From Acidobacteriota bacterium (GTDB lineage Bacteria; Acidobacteriota; Terriglobia; Terriglobales; Acidobacteriaceae): a DNA stretch of 51,573 nt. The stretch covers positions 1 through 51,573 of the forward strand of contig JABDBE010000019.1 of NCBI GenBank assembly GCA_013288805.1. The letters are read 5' to 3'. Position 1 is the stretch's first letter. Each line of letters opens with the position of its first letter. Below, piece after piece: positions 23,414-32,067 of this stretch. The notes under the pieces are model-generated. The model saw only the letters and a program-made list of their open reading frames with translations, was not told the DNA's origin and did no database searches. Position numbers and translations under genes: made by a program.

Positions 23414-25909
23414 CTAGTTGGTGGTAGCGACAAATAACTCTCCCCTTGTTCCTGGATTATCAGGTTCCGGCAGCGAGCTCATTTCGAGCAGTGCCATCAA
23501 AAACGATAGTGTGGATTCTGCTCCCTGGTTCTCATTAGCTCGGTCGGGGTGCAGGCCGTCCCGGCAGCCGCCGGTGAGGGAATCATAAAGAGGCAGTTGC
23601 AGATCGTTATCGCCAAGGAACCAGTTGAAGGCTGACCAAGCCTCGCGGCGCCAACGGCTATCTCCGGTTATGTGATGGGCTTGCAAACAGGCGGAGACCG
23701 CGCCAGCCGCCTCAAGTGGCTGTTGATCGAAACGGGCTTTTTCACCACGCTGCCGATAGAAGTCTTGCGACCCGATTGGTACAAAGTGGCCGTTGGTTGC
23801 GCAACGCTGGGTTTCGGTGAGCCAGTTGAGCGCTTCAAGACCGGCGGAAACCATACGATCATCCGAACAAGCGGAGCCCACGAGCAGCATGGCTTGGGGC
23901 AATCTCGCGTTTCCGTAGGCCAGAATGTTCTCGAACCATTTCCAATCCGATGTGCGAATCGACTCATACATTTGGAGCAATCGCGTACCGAGGACGGACC
24001 TTATTTTCTGGGCGTCCCGGTCTCCGGGATATGAATCAAGGTATTTCTGAATTCCGAGCAGTGAGTAGGCCCAGGCGCGTGGGCTGGTAAATTCCATCAC
24101 TGCGGGAAGGGAGAACTCGAACAACCGTCCGGCAGCGCACCTCAGAGCCTGATCCCTGGACCGGCCTAAAACCGTTCCAAGTCCCCACAATCCACGCCCA
24201 TGGCAATCTTCCGAGCCTTCATCTTCGTTCCACCGGCGATCGTATCCGAGGAAGTTTCTGAATCTACCCTTCGCGGGGTTGAAGGCATGTTCCAGAAATG
24301 CCAAATACCGAAAGGACGAAGAAGTGGTGGGTGAATCCGGAATCGGTAAATCGGTCTTCGCGAGTTGTTCCTTATCTCGCTGCTCCAGCAGCACGGTGAG
24401 AATGAGTGCGCGAGCATTGTCGTCGGTGGTGTATCCCTCACCGTATTTAGGGGTTGTGAAGATCGAGTGCTGCAGCATTCCCGTGTCGTCGGTCAGCCGG
24501 TTGAAGTGATTCAGTTTCAGCTCTGGCAACTGATTTAACGACTTTTGTATAGCGCGGGCGGAGAACTGCACCTGTGGACCCTTCATGCGGTCGCTGCTTA
24601 CTCGCGCAAAACTCTCCATGTAGCCCTGCGCTACTCTCTTCCAGACCATATCCCGCGCGAACAGATACGCTCGTTTACGCATGGCATGGCGTATTGCGGG
24701 AGTATCCAAGAGCTCGACTGTCTTTTGTGCGATGGCAACAGGGTTCTGGAAGGGAACCAGCACACCGCGGCGGTCGTCCAGTAGTTCGATGGCATGCCAG
24801 TATGGGGTTGAGATAATCGCCTTACCGGCACCCAGTGCATAAGCAAGCGTCCCGGAAACCACTTGGGCTTCGTGGCGGTAAGGAGTGATGTAAATGTCTG
24901 CGGCGCCAATGAACTCGACCATCTCTTCGGTGCTGACGAAGCGGTTATGGAAGATCACATTCGACTCCACTCCTACTTCTTTCGCCAATCCTTGCAAATA
25001 GGCCCGATACTGATCGCCATCGCGACGGAGCACGTGAGGATGGGTTGCGCCCGCGACAATGTACACAACATTCTTGTGCTTGGACAGAATTTGCGGCAGG
25101 GCCTCAATGACGTTTTCGATTCCCTTGTTGGGCGAGAGAAGACCGAATGTGAGTAGTACCGCTTTTCCTTCCACCCCGAAGCGATCCTTGTAGAAATTAG
25201 GATCGAGGAATGGCAGGTCCGGAACACCGTGAGGAACCATGTCGATCTTGCTGCCCGGCACCTTGAAGATCTCCTGCAGGAATTGAGAAGAGAGCTGGCT
25301 CATGACGATGAGGCGATCCGAAAGCTCCGCGATGTCTTCCATGACCAAGAGCTGTTCGGGATTCGGATCGCGGAGGACGGTGTGCATGGTGGTTACCACT
25401 GGCATCTTCAGCCGGCGCAACAGCTGCAAGATATGGCTCCCAGCAGCTCCGCCGAAAATTCCATACTCGTGCTGCAGACAGACCATGTCGATATTGTTGA
25501 AGTTCAAGAATTCAGCAGCTTCCTGATACGATCTCAAATCGTCCTGGGCGAGCGACCATCTCACTCGCGCGGGATAGTCATATCCTTCCTCCGTGTCGTT
25601 TACCGGTAGAGCCAGCAACCTAGCGGTTCCGTACTCGGCGGATATAGCTGCGCACAGGTCGGTAGTAAACGTAGCAATTCCACACTGTCGTGGCAGATGG
25701 TTCCCGATGACCGCGATCCGGCTGGGTAACGACTGCTTCGAGTGCCATCGCGGCCGTGTAGCCGAAACTTCCTCCCGCGCCAGGTGGCGGAGGCTAACGA
25801 CTTCTAAAGTCCCCTTGGGGAACACTGTGTTTGGTCGCGACATGAGCTCCTGGTTTGCTGAGAATAGCTGTTGATAAACATCAAAGTTCCGATAATCCCG
25901 ACGCAGCAT
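23414..25909 (-). CDS. GT4 glycosyltransferase fused to an alpha/alpha-barrel domain
   Basis: An 831-residue two-domain protein. Residues about 60-450 form a GT-B fold glycosyltransferase family 4 unit: NHLPRQCGIATFTTDL, LQHEYGIFGG, TMHTVLRDPN, FGLLSPNKGIENVIEAL and the sugar-nucleotide motif ITPYRHEAQVVSGTLAYALG. Residues about 470-815 are a second, largely helical domain with GEGYTTDDNARALILT, CHGRGLWGLGTVLGRS and LYDSLTGGCRDGL, resembling six-hairpin (alpha/alpha)6 glycosidase or epimerase barrels. With the adjacent GH130 gene it suggests synthesis and turnover of a mannose-containing oligosaccharide; that is inference. There is no signal peptide or transmembrane helix. A 16-bp palindrome lies about 70 bp upstream. 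Confidence 0.85.
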   Translation of the reverse strand: MLRRDYRNFDVYQQLFSANQELMSRPNTVFPKGTLEVVSLRHLAREEVSATRPRWHSKQSLPSRIAVIGNHLPRQCGIATFTTDLCAAISAEYGTARLLALPVNDTEEGYDYPARVRWSLAQDDLRSYQEAAEFLNFNNIDMVCLQHEYGIFGGAAGSHILQLLRRLKMPVVTTMHTVLRDPNPEQLLVMEDIAELSDRLIVMSQLSSQFLQEIFKVPGSKIDMVPHGVPDLPFLDPNFYKDRFGVEGKAVLLTFGLLSPNKGIENVIEALPQILSKHKNVVYIVAGATHPHVLRRDGDQYRAYLQGLAKEVGVESNVIFHNRFVSTEEMVEFIGAADIYITPYRHEAQVVSGTLAYALGAGKAIISTPYWHAIELLDDRRGVLVPFQNPVAIAQKTVELLDTPAIRHAMRKRAYLFARDMVWKRVAQGYMESFARVSSDRMKGPQVQFSARAIQKSLNQLPELKLNHFNRLTDDTGMLQHSIFTTPKYGEGYTTDDNARALILTVLLEQRDKEQLAKTDLPIPDSPTTSSSFRYLAFLEHAFNPAKGRFRNFLGYDRRWNEDEGSEDCHGRGLWGLGTVLGRSRDQALRCAAGRLFEFSLPAVMEFTSPRAWAYSLLGIQKYLDSYPGDRDAQKIRSVLGTRLLQMYESIRTSDWKWFENILAYGNARLPQAMLLVGSACSDDRMVSAGLEALNWLTETQRCATNGHFVPIGSQDFYRQRGEKARFDQQPLEAAGAVSACLQAHHITGDSRWRREAWSAFNWFLGDNDLQLPLYDSLTGGCRDGLHPDRANENQGAESTLSFLMALLEMSSLPEPDNPGTRGELFVATTN

Positions 25910-25979
25910 CCGACTTGCCCGCTGGCGATCTGTTACTGGCGAGTGGTTTCGTCCATGAGTTTGCCTCTATAGTATTCAA

Positions 25980-25995
25980 CGAAAGTGATCTTTCG
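25980..25995. promoter_or_regulatory. 16-bp palindrome upstream of the GT4/GH130 operon
   Basis: CGAAAG-TGAT-CTTTCG is a perfect 6+4+6 inverted repeat. On the minus strand it is followed by TTGAATACTATAG, a possible -10 region, and the operon start lies 70 bp on. A repressor or activator site is likely. Confidence 0.45.
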
Positions 25996-26218
25996 GACTG
26001 ATCAATATTGACCACAAATGCCTCGAGTTGGGGGGATTGCAGGCACGTTGGCGGTCCACAACGACCATCGGCTCAAGAAACGATTACGGCTGTAACCAGG
26101 TGGGTATTGTGTCGAACACTCTCTACTTATGACGAAGCCCTACATTAGAGTCAGGTGTGTTCTAGCAGGGCAAGTATCTGCGATCCAAATGGAAACTCGC
26201 TGGGTAGGCGTCTCGGAC

Positions 26219-26311
26219 GAGGTTGGCCGTCGGTTCAGGGAGCTGGGTTTCATCCATTACAATAGCGGACTGCAGGTCCACAGTTCGCTGCTCAATATCG
26301 TCATCCACAAA
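26219..26311 (+). pseudogene. 3' remnant of a Crp/Fnr-family gene
   Basis: The frame reads GRRFRELGFIHYNSGLQVHS followed by SLLNIVIH, matching the last 30 residues of the Crp/Fnr protein at 2321 (NRFRKLGFVDYG..GLQVHSSLLNIVLHD). The terminal aspartate is lysine and the frame runs on without the family stop. The cyclic-nucleotide domain and recognition helix are missing. It lies about 110 bp from ncRNA copy 3. Confidence 0.75.
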
Positions 26312-26420
26312 ATTAGCCTTCGCATCCCTCCAAATAAACTCACGATCCGTCCGGGCGGCGTTTCTGCTTGAGCTATCAGGGTCCAGCATAGATCGAGTCA
26401 TAGGCTACGTGTCGGACAGG

Positions 26421-26558
26421 TAAGAAAGGCCAGACCCCGGAGGAGGTCTGACCCGAAACGTGCGCGTTTTGCACAAAAAGTACAAAAGTAGAGCGATCGT
26501 GAGGGCCTGAACGTCAACACTGTCAATCGACACTAACCCATGACCACTCTGTCGAACA
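26421..26558 (-). ncRNA. structured ncRNA family, copy 3
   Basis: The conserved hairpin (26491-26549) has strands ATGGGTTAG and TTCAGGCCCTCACGA and an inner helix GTCGA/TTGAC. The outer stem keeps most pairs but has two mismatches. Downstream on the minus strand, GCACGTTTC leads to a terminator-like hairpin GGTCAGACC/GGTCTGGCC (26428-26453) followed by TTTCTT. The terminator loop reads TCCTCC, an anti-Shine-Dalgarno-like sequence. The nearest plus-strand gene is the divergent response regulator at 26665. Confidence 0.6.
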
Positions 26559-26564
26559 GGTTGA

Positions 26565-26608
26565 ATCATACGTTGGCCAGAATGGGACTGCTGATCAAAA
26601 TTGCACAG
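26565..26608 (-). promoter_or_regulatory. promoter with palindromic operator for ncRNA copy 3
   Basis: On the minus strand CTGTGCAATTTTGATCAG (26591-26608) matches CTGnnCAAnnTTGnnCAG exactly. It is followed after 20 nt by TATGAT (26565-26570). If TATGAT is the -10 box, the palindrome centre falls at -41.5. Confidence 0.6.
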
Positions 26609-26664
26609 TCTTGGTGAAAAACAGAGTCTAAACTGTGATTATCCGTGACTAGAGGCGGTGCTTT

Positions 26665-27519
26665 ATGACTGCGACCGAAGCAAGTGCTGTTCACAGAGTG
26701 TTATTGGTGGATGATGATAGCGCGGTACTCGCCATGATGATCCAAGGACTCGAACGTAAGAAGTTTGAGGTGGTTGCAGCCTCCAGTGTGACCGAAGCTC
26801 TGAGACGAATCGCGACTGAGAGCTTTGACGTGCTCATCACGGACCTGCACATGCCTGACCCTGGCGACGGTTTCACCGTAGTCTCCGCCATGCGCCATTC
26901 CCAGCCGAACGCCTTGACACTGCTGGTCAGCGGCTACCCCGACGTGCAGGGCGCAATGGCTGCCATCCTTCTGGAGGCAGATGAAATTGTGATCAAGCCG
27001 TTCGAGATCGGTCGCTTGACCGAACTCGTCCGAGAAAGAGTAGTCCATCGCAAACCTAGCAAGCGGGCGGACAAGGAGAGTGTGGGCGCGATCCTGCTGC
27101 GGTGCAGTAACAGCATTGTGGAGGCCTGGTTGGCGCGGGCCAAACGAAGCAGCGAACTAAACCTCATACCGCTGAGCGATCAAGAGCGCACCGGGCATCT
27201 TCCCAGGCTGGTCGAAGACCTGGCTCTTCGCCTGAGCAGACCCGCCGCGACCGACAAGGATAGCGATGCCATCTTTTCCGCAGCCGCCGTCGCCCACGGC
27301 AAACTGCGATTTCGGCAGGGCTACACACCCGCGATGCTGGTGCATGAATCGCGAATATTGCAGGTCACCATCTTCGGGACCTTGCAGATTAATCTGGAGT
27401 CTCTGGATTTCAGCCTGCTCTTGCCTGACGTCATGACGATCGCGGACGAAGTCGATGCGCAGCTGACACAGTCGATGGACAGCTACATGAAAACCATGGG
27501 AAAGTCAGCCGCCGCATAG
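26665..27519 (+). CDS. response regulator with RsbRD-like C-terminal domain
   Basis: A 284-residue protein. Residues 10-130 form a CheY-like receiver with the acidic pocket at Asp16-18 (VLLVDDDS), phospho-acceptor Asp60 (LITDLHMP), Ser89 and Lys111 (VIKPFE). The C-terminal half (about 145-280) contains IVEAWLARAKRSSEL, LSDQERTGHLPRLVEDLALR and a long helical tail, resembling the RsbRD-type sensor/N-terminal domain of RsbR-like stressosome proteins. There is no DNA-binding domain, so output is probably through protein contacts. No histidine kinase is nearby. It is divergent from ncRNA copy 3 and its promoter region shares the palindrome. Confidence 0.8.
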   Translation: MTATEASAVHRVLLVDDDSAVLAMMIQGLERKKFEVVAASSVTEALRRIATESFDVLITDLHMPDPGDGFTVVSAMRHSQPNALTLLVSGYPDVQGAMAAILLEADEIVIKPFEIGRLTELVRERVVHRKPSKRADKESVGAILLRCSNSIVEAWLARAKRSSELNLIPLSDQERTGHLPRLVEDLALRLSRPAATDKDSDAIFSAAAVAHGKLRFRQGYTPAMLVHESRILQVTIFGTLQINLESLDFSLLLPDVMTIADEVDAQLTQSMDSYMKTMGKSAAA

Positions 27520-27904
27520 CCCACTGCTACTGCCGCATCGGGGTCCGTGCTTTCGAAGCGTTCAGGAAGTGGACCATTGTATTTTGCAACCTGTGACGGA
27601 GCTATCTATCAAAATCCTGCTATTTGTCAGCGGGATTGCGCTAACCATTGCTGGCGGACGCGGAGGAACGTCGAGAAACTGATGCAAGGACTGACCAGCA
27701 TCGCGTTGCGCGAATGGGCAATTTGTGAGCAGAATTGCCTGACGCCTGGGCTATATACCACAGCTTCCGAGGTTGGCGGCCATTTCCGGTGAGTGAGCGG
27801 ATACAGTAAATCCAAAGTCGTACAGAGGATAAAGTAAGTTCACCAGAACTATTCCATCCCGCAGGGGTTCGACTATGTTGTGACGAACTAGAACCTTTGC
27901 TTTC
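27520..27904. other. intergenic, nothing recognised
   Basis: About 385 bases between the response regulator and the NlpC/P60 gene hold no convincing gene, repeat or structured element. Confidence 0.5.
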
Positions 27905-29128
27905 ATGACGATCAAAATCCATTCCCGCTGCTGGCAAAGGGTAGGCTTCCTTCTGGTGCTGTGCGCGGTAGTTTCGCGTGCTTCGGCAGAGCAACAGAAC
28001 GCTGAAAGTTCAAAAGCCGATCACAGAACAACTCGGGGAGCTTCCGAAGCCATTGCACCCTGGCTGGTGAGCTCAGATCAGGGGCTCGCAATCATTGGCG
28101 CCGCCCTAGAATCCCGCAAGCCCACGGATTCCAACGCCGACTGCTCAAACCTGGTACACGCGATCTATGAACGGGCCGGCTTTACCTATTCCTATTCGAA
28201 TTCCTCCGAACTTTACCGAGGTATCAAAGAGTTTCGGCGGGTCCTACATCCACAACCGGGTGATTTGGTGGTATGGCGCGGACACGTTGGAATCGTGATT
28301 AGTCCGTTGCATCACTCATTCTTTAGTGCGATGCGTTCGGGGCGTGGCGTCGAATTCTATGATTCAGCTTATTGGCAGGCGCGTGGACAGCCGCGTTTCT
28401 TTCGTTATCTAAAAGCGGCTCCGCGAACTCAGCTCTCCGCTTCGAACCGAAACGCAAAGTTGAAGACCAGACGTTCGAGGGATGCTGAATCGCATGACCC
28501 GGTTCCGGCGGACGAAGACCACGCTCCAGATTCTGGGGTTTCCGGCGCTGGGCAGGCCACCGGCAAAAGCATGCCTAGGCGTAATGGGGATGAGCCCGGG
28601 AGCAGCACCGTCCGACCGGTGCCGGTCACTCCGGTGGGCGTCAGCAGGGCGGATCCACCGACGGCCATACCTGAGATTGAGAAACCGCAAGGAGCGCTTC
28701 ATGAGCCAGAGAGCCACACGACAAGCGATGCGCAGAGCCCGATGGGTCGGAATAAGCAGGCGCCAGCGAGTCACAAGATACAAGGTCCGGGGGATGGTGT
28801 TTGGGAGAAGACGGCGACCAAACCTTCTCCGGAAATACCTTTCGACTCCGTGAGCACGCCCACGCGACCCTACGAGCCTCGACCTCCGCAGAGCTTGGCG
28901 ATGTCGAACACGGACGCAAAGGCCGATCACGCAGGCGCAAGGTCACCTTCTGCGGGCGGACCGCCGGTGAATGAGTCAAAAACTGAACCAGTTCAGTGGG
29001 AGATCAGCCGTTACGTTCCGCGCCCGCCGTGGAGTTCAAGCAGCGGAAAGACTTCAGAGCCTTCCGTTCATCGCCTACCCGCAGGACGAGTTCAGGGTAC
29101 ACCTCAAGGTTCGGCGTACTCACGGTAG
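27905..29128 (+). CDS. secreted NlpC/P60-type cysteine peptidase with long disordered tail
   Basis: A 407-residue protein with an N-terminal signal peptide (VGFLLVLCAVVSRASA). The domain at about residues 60-175 holds DCSNLVHAIYERAGF with the nucleophile cysteine, HPQPGDLVVWRGHVGIVI with the catalytic histidine, and a later HH pair, the NlpC/P60 (C40) layout. Such enzymes cut peptidoglycan peptides, usually gamma-D-Glu to diamino acid. The C-terminal 220 residues are proline-, serine- and charge-rich with no fold, perhaps a wall-spanning or binding tail. It stands alone. Confidence 0.8.
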   Translation: MTIKIHSRCWQRVGFLLVLCAVVSRASAEQQNAESSKADHRTTRGASEAIAPWLVSSDQGLAIIGAALESRKPTDSNADCSNLVHAIYERAGFTYSYSNSSELYRGIKEFRRVLHPQPGDLVVWRGHVGIVISPLHHSFFSAMRSGRGVEFYDSAYWQARGQPRFFRYLKAAPRTQLSASNRNAKLKTRRSRDAESHDPVPADEDHAPDSGVSGAGQATGKSMPRRNGDEPGSSTVRPVPVTPVGVSRADPPTAIPEIEKPQGALHEPESHTTSDAQSPMGRNKQAPASHKIQGPGDGVWEKTATKPSPEIPFDSVSTPTRPYEPRPPQSLAMSNTDAKADHAGARSPSAGGPPVNESKTEPVQWEISRYVPRPPWSSSSGKTSEPSVHRLPAGRVQGTPQGSAYSR

Positions 29129-29415
29129 CACGTTCGGTACTGTGTAGCGTCCGACCGGGTAACATCGACACACACCAGTCTAACGGCGCCACTGTAATGA
29201 AATTGTAATGATGAACGGATCAGAACCCGTCAAATCGAATACAACATGGACAAAATCAACTAGCTTGTAAGTGGTAGACAAATCAGATAGAGTAGAAGCT
29301 TGCACAACGCGACAGATCCCTCCTGTGTTCTCATAATCCGTAAGTCTTCAGCAAAGTCCGATTAGTTGATGCGTTCCCGCCACTCTCAACTAAACTATGC
29401 GCTCGAATTGAGCCG

Positions 29416-31359
29416 CTACTGCTTGATGCTCGCGAGCAACCTGCTTTCGTCTGCCGTGGCAGGCTCGAATCTTCCTCCCAAATATTTCGCCAGGAATTCT
29501 TCCGAGATAGCGTTGAAGGCCATGTTATTGGCCGGTCGAGCAAAGCCGTGTCCTTCATCGGGGAAGACATAGTACTGGACGGGCCTATCGTTCTTGCGCA
29601 TAGCCGCCACGATCTGATCGCTCTCCGCTTTGTTTACGCGCGGATCGTTGGCGCCCTGGCCAATCAACAGCGGCGCTTTGATATGGTCCGCCTTGAACAG
29701 CGGTGATTCTTCGTTGAGCACCGCTTCCGAGTCGCCCATCCGCTTATGGAAAGTGGCCAGCATGGTCGACCAGTAAGGTGGAATTGTTCTGAGCAGTGTA
29801 TTCAAATTGGATGGACCGACGATGTCAACTCCGCAGGCGAATGCGTCGGGCGAAAAGGTCACGCCGGCGAGAGTTGCGTAGCCTCCGTAGCTGCCGCCCA
29901 TGATGCAAACCTTTGCCGGATCAGCGATGCCTTGTTTGGCAACCCAGTTTTTGCCGTCTAGCAGATCGGTGTGCATCGTGCCTGCCCATTGGCGATCCCC
30001 GGCATTCATGTACTGCTTGCCGTAGCCCGCAGAGCCGCGGAAATTAATCTGCAAAACCGCGTATCCGCGATTCGACAACCACTGCGCGTAACGGTCGAAC
30101 CCCCACTGGTCACGCCCCCACGGACCGCCGTGGACAAATTCCACCATGGGGAGGTTCTTAGGTTCCATGCCCGCCGGCGTGGTCAGATAGCCGTAGAGCT
30201 TCATGCCATCGCGGGCGGTGAATTCGACGGGCTTCATCGCCGAGAGTGTGTACTTTTCCAGTTGCGGCCGGTTGCTGAACAGCAGCGTCGACTGTTGCTT
30301 TGCCCGGTTATATAGATACCAATACTCGGGCGCGTCGTCGCTGACGAAGCCGACAATCCACTGGTTATCATCAAGACTCTGCGAGACCGAGGCGATGTCG
30401 CCACTGCGAACCTTTTGCAGAACGTCAAAATCGGCTTTCACCTTGGCATCAATGAACACATATTCGGTACGTTGCCTGGTGTAACTGACAGCCTCCAGAG
30501 CGTTGGTCTTCGGATTGTTGATCGTGCCGTTGACATCGAACTGCGGATCTTCAGTAATCACTTTCCGTTTGCCGCTGGCGATGTCAATCTCCAGCAAGCG
30601 GGCAGCATTCACGTCGAGACTGGTTGTAACCCACAGCGCTTTGTTGTCCGGCGAAAACCCATTGACCCCGCCGAAGGTCTCATCCGGACCCCACTTGATC
30701 AGTTCGCGCCACGGTGCCTTGCTGTCATCGCGAACCCTAACAATGGTTCCACCATCGTCGGTCTGCACCTGTGCCGCGCGGATGCGCAGTGCATTGTCGG
30801 CCTGCCAATTTTGAACATCTCCGGGATTCTCGGTGTCGAGTTCGACTTTGCCGGTTTTCAGATCGATTCGATGTACGTCAAAAAGCTTTGGATCGCGTTG
30901 ATTCATCTGCACCAGGATCGTGTCCGGCGAACTCCACTCGTAAGCGACTATGTCTACGCGAACCTTTTCGAATGGCGTTAGATCATTGGACTTTTTGGAC
31001 GCAATGTCGGTCTGATAAAGCCGCCAGTTCTCATCCCCGCCAATGTCCTGAACGTAGAGAATGTGCTTATTGTCGTATTGCCATAGAAAGTTTCGAATGC
31101 CCCGGTGTTTGTCGCTCGTGACCGCACGGTCGTCAGTCTTCCCCAGGGTGCGAATCCACACGTTCAGCACACCGTCGACGGGTGCAAGATACCCGATTTG
31201 TGTGCCATCCGGCGAGATTTGGGGATCGGTGCGCTCCGGATTACCGAACAGAACTTCGCGAGGAATCAATGGGGTCGTGAACTTTTCCTGGGCGGCAACA
31301 TGACCGGCAAACCAGCCGCAGAACACAAGAACGACGACAGCTTGTCTCAGCAGACGCAT
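29416..31359 (-). CDS. S9-family prolyl oligopeptidase-like peptidase, secreted
   Basis: A 647-residue serine peptidase. A signal peptide ends near VAAQEK. The N-terminal half is a beta-propeller with DPQISPDGTQIGYLAPVDG and FSPDNKALWVTTSLD repeats. The C-terminal alpha/beta-hydrolase domain shows VEFVHGGPWGRD, the nucleophile motif GGSYGGYATL, GANDPRVNKAESDQ with the catalytic aspartate, and FPDEGHGFARP with the histidine. ATG 31359 was chosen over 31383 because GGAGG lies upstream. S9C-type acylaminoacyl peptidases in Acidobacteriota scavenge peptides. It is monocistronic. Confidence 0.92.
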   Translation of the reverse strand: MRLLRQAVVVLVFCGWFAGHVAAQEKFTTPLIPREVLFGNPERTDPQISPDGTQIGYLAPVDGVLNVWIRTLGKTDDRAVTSDKHRGIRNFLWQYDNKHILYVQDIGGDENWRLYQTDIASKKSNDLTPFEKVRVDIVAYEWSSPDTILVQMNQRDPKLFDVHRIDLKTGKVELDTENPGDVQNWQADNALRIRAAQVQTDDGGTIVRVRDDSKAPWRELIKWGPDETFGGVNGFSPDNKALWVTTSLDVNAARLLEIDIASGKRKVITEDPQFDVNGTINNPKTNALEAVSYTRQRTEYVFIDAKVKADFDVLQKVRSGDIASVSQSLDDNQWIVGFVSDDAPEYWYLYNRAKQQSTLLFSNRPQLEKYTLSAMKPVEFTARDGMKLYGYLTTPAGMEPKNLPMVEFVHGGPWGRDQWGFDRYAQWLSNRGYAVLQINFRGSAGYGKQYMNAGDRQWAGTMHTDLLDGKNWVAKQGIADPAKVCIMGGSYGGYATLAGVTFSPDAFACGVDIVGPSNLNTLLRTIPPYWSTMLATFHKRMGDSEAVLNEESPLFKADHIKAPLLIGQGANDPRVNKAESDQIVAAMRKNDRPVQYYVFPDEGHGFARPANNMAFNAISEEFLAKYLGGRFEPATADESRLLASIKQ

Positions 31360-31431
31360 AACGCCTCCAACATTCGTAACCATATTAGGCGCAAATCAGA
31401 GGATGGGTCCAAGCCATCTGCCGCTAGGTGA

Positions 31432-31677
31432 GACGGTCAGCGGGGGGCGGGCGGTGCAGCGACGATCACCACCACCACGCTGAAACCGATCCCGATCGTG
31501 CCCGAGCCACTCAACCTGGTGTTGGATTTCGATCTTATCGAGAGCGGAGCCCGTGCCGGGGCCCCGAAGTACACAGAATGGTACGGCGGCTTCGCTTTGA
31601 TGGTCACTCGCATTTGGCTGTACTTTGAAATCCTGCGACTGCTCACCAAACTTCGCAGCCGAAACTCTGGGCAATGA
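31432..31677 (+). pseudogene. 3' remnant of a Bax-inhibitor-1-like membrane protein gene
   Basis: The frame open from 31432 has no start codon. It encodes LNLVLDFDLIESGARAGAPK and EWYGGFALMVTRIWLYFEIL followed by RLLTKLRSRNSGQ. This matches, from memory, the C-terminal end of BaxI_1-type (PF12811) membrane proteins, where two acidic residues of this helix are conserved. The six upstream transmembrane helices are absent, so only the final segment survives. A TGA ends it at 31675-31677. Confidence 0.65.
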
Positions 31678-31700
31678 GTTCCTGTGAGTTCCTTCACATA

Positions 31701-31723
31701 AATATATCGTGATACGATATATT
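31701..31723. promoter_or_regulatory. perfect AT-rich operator palindrome
   Basis: Two 10-bp arms, AATATATCGT and its exact complement, flank GAT. I recall similar ATATCG..CGATAT palindromes at PadR-family targets in Acidobacteriota, but cannot confirm it. The nearest downstream coding unit is the 35-residue ORF at 31846; no PadR gene lies in the window. Confidence 0.55.
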
Positions 31724-31845
31724 CTCGTGACGTAAGGCCTGCGACGGGCGCTTACAAGTTCTTTGTTTTTGACAAAACGAACCCAATATGTGGCCTGTTT
31801 TTATAGACTTCCAAAATTTGAGAGATGCGAATTCATGCTTCGGGA

Positions 31846-31953
31846 ATGATCGAAAAGACGCGAACTGGAACTGAACCGAAGGCAACGGCACGTACCGCGG
31901 CAGAACGCCAGATACGGGAAGGGAAGAAGACTGTGCGGCCTGGACCGAATTGA
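31846..31953 (+). CDS. micro-protein, 35 aa, paralogue of 33757-33891
   Basis: The peptide starts MIEKTRTGTEPKATARTA and continues AERQIREGKK. It aligns with the minus-strand product at 33757-33891 over the first 27 residues with about 20 identities, and the two DNA segments match over about 100 bp. Many differences are synonymous or conservative, which favours a real coding sequence. It is basic and probably disordered. The Shine-Dalgarno is weak (CGGG). Function unknown. Confidence 0.55.
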   Translation: MIEKTRTGTEPKATARTAAERQIREGKKTVRPGPN

Positions 31954-32067
31954 ACGTTGAAGCGCCCCCTGAGTTGTCCCAGCCCGGAGCCTCCTGCACC
32001 CTGGGAATCCGCACAAGTCCTCTCGTAATCTTTTGCCAGTAATTGTGATGTTTGATACTCGCTTAAC

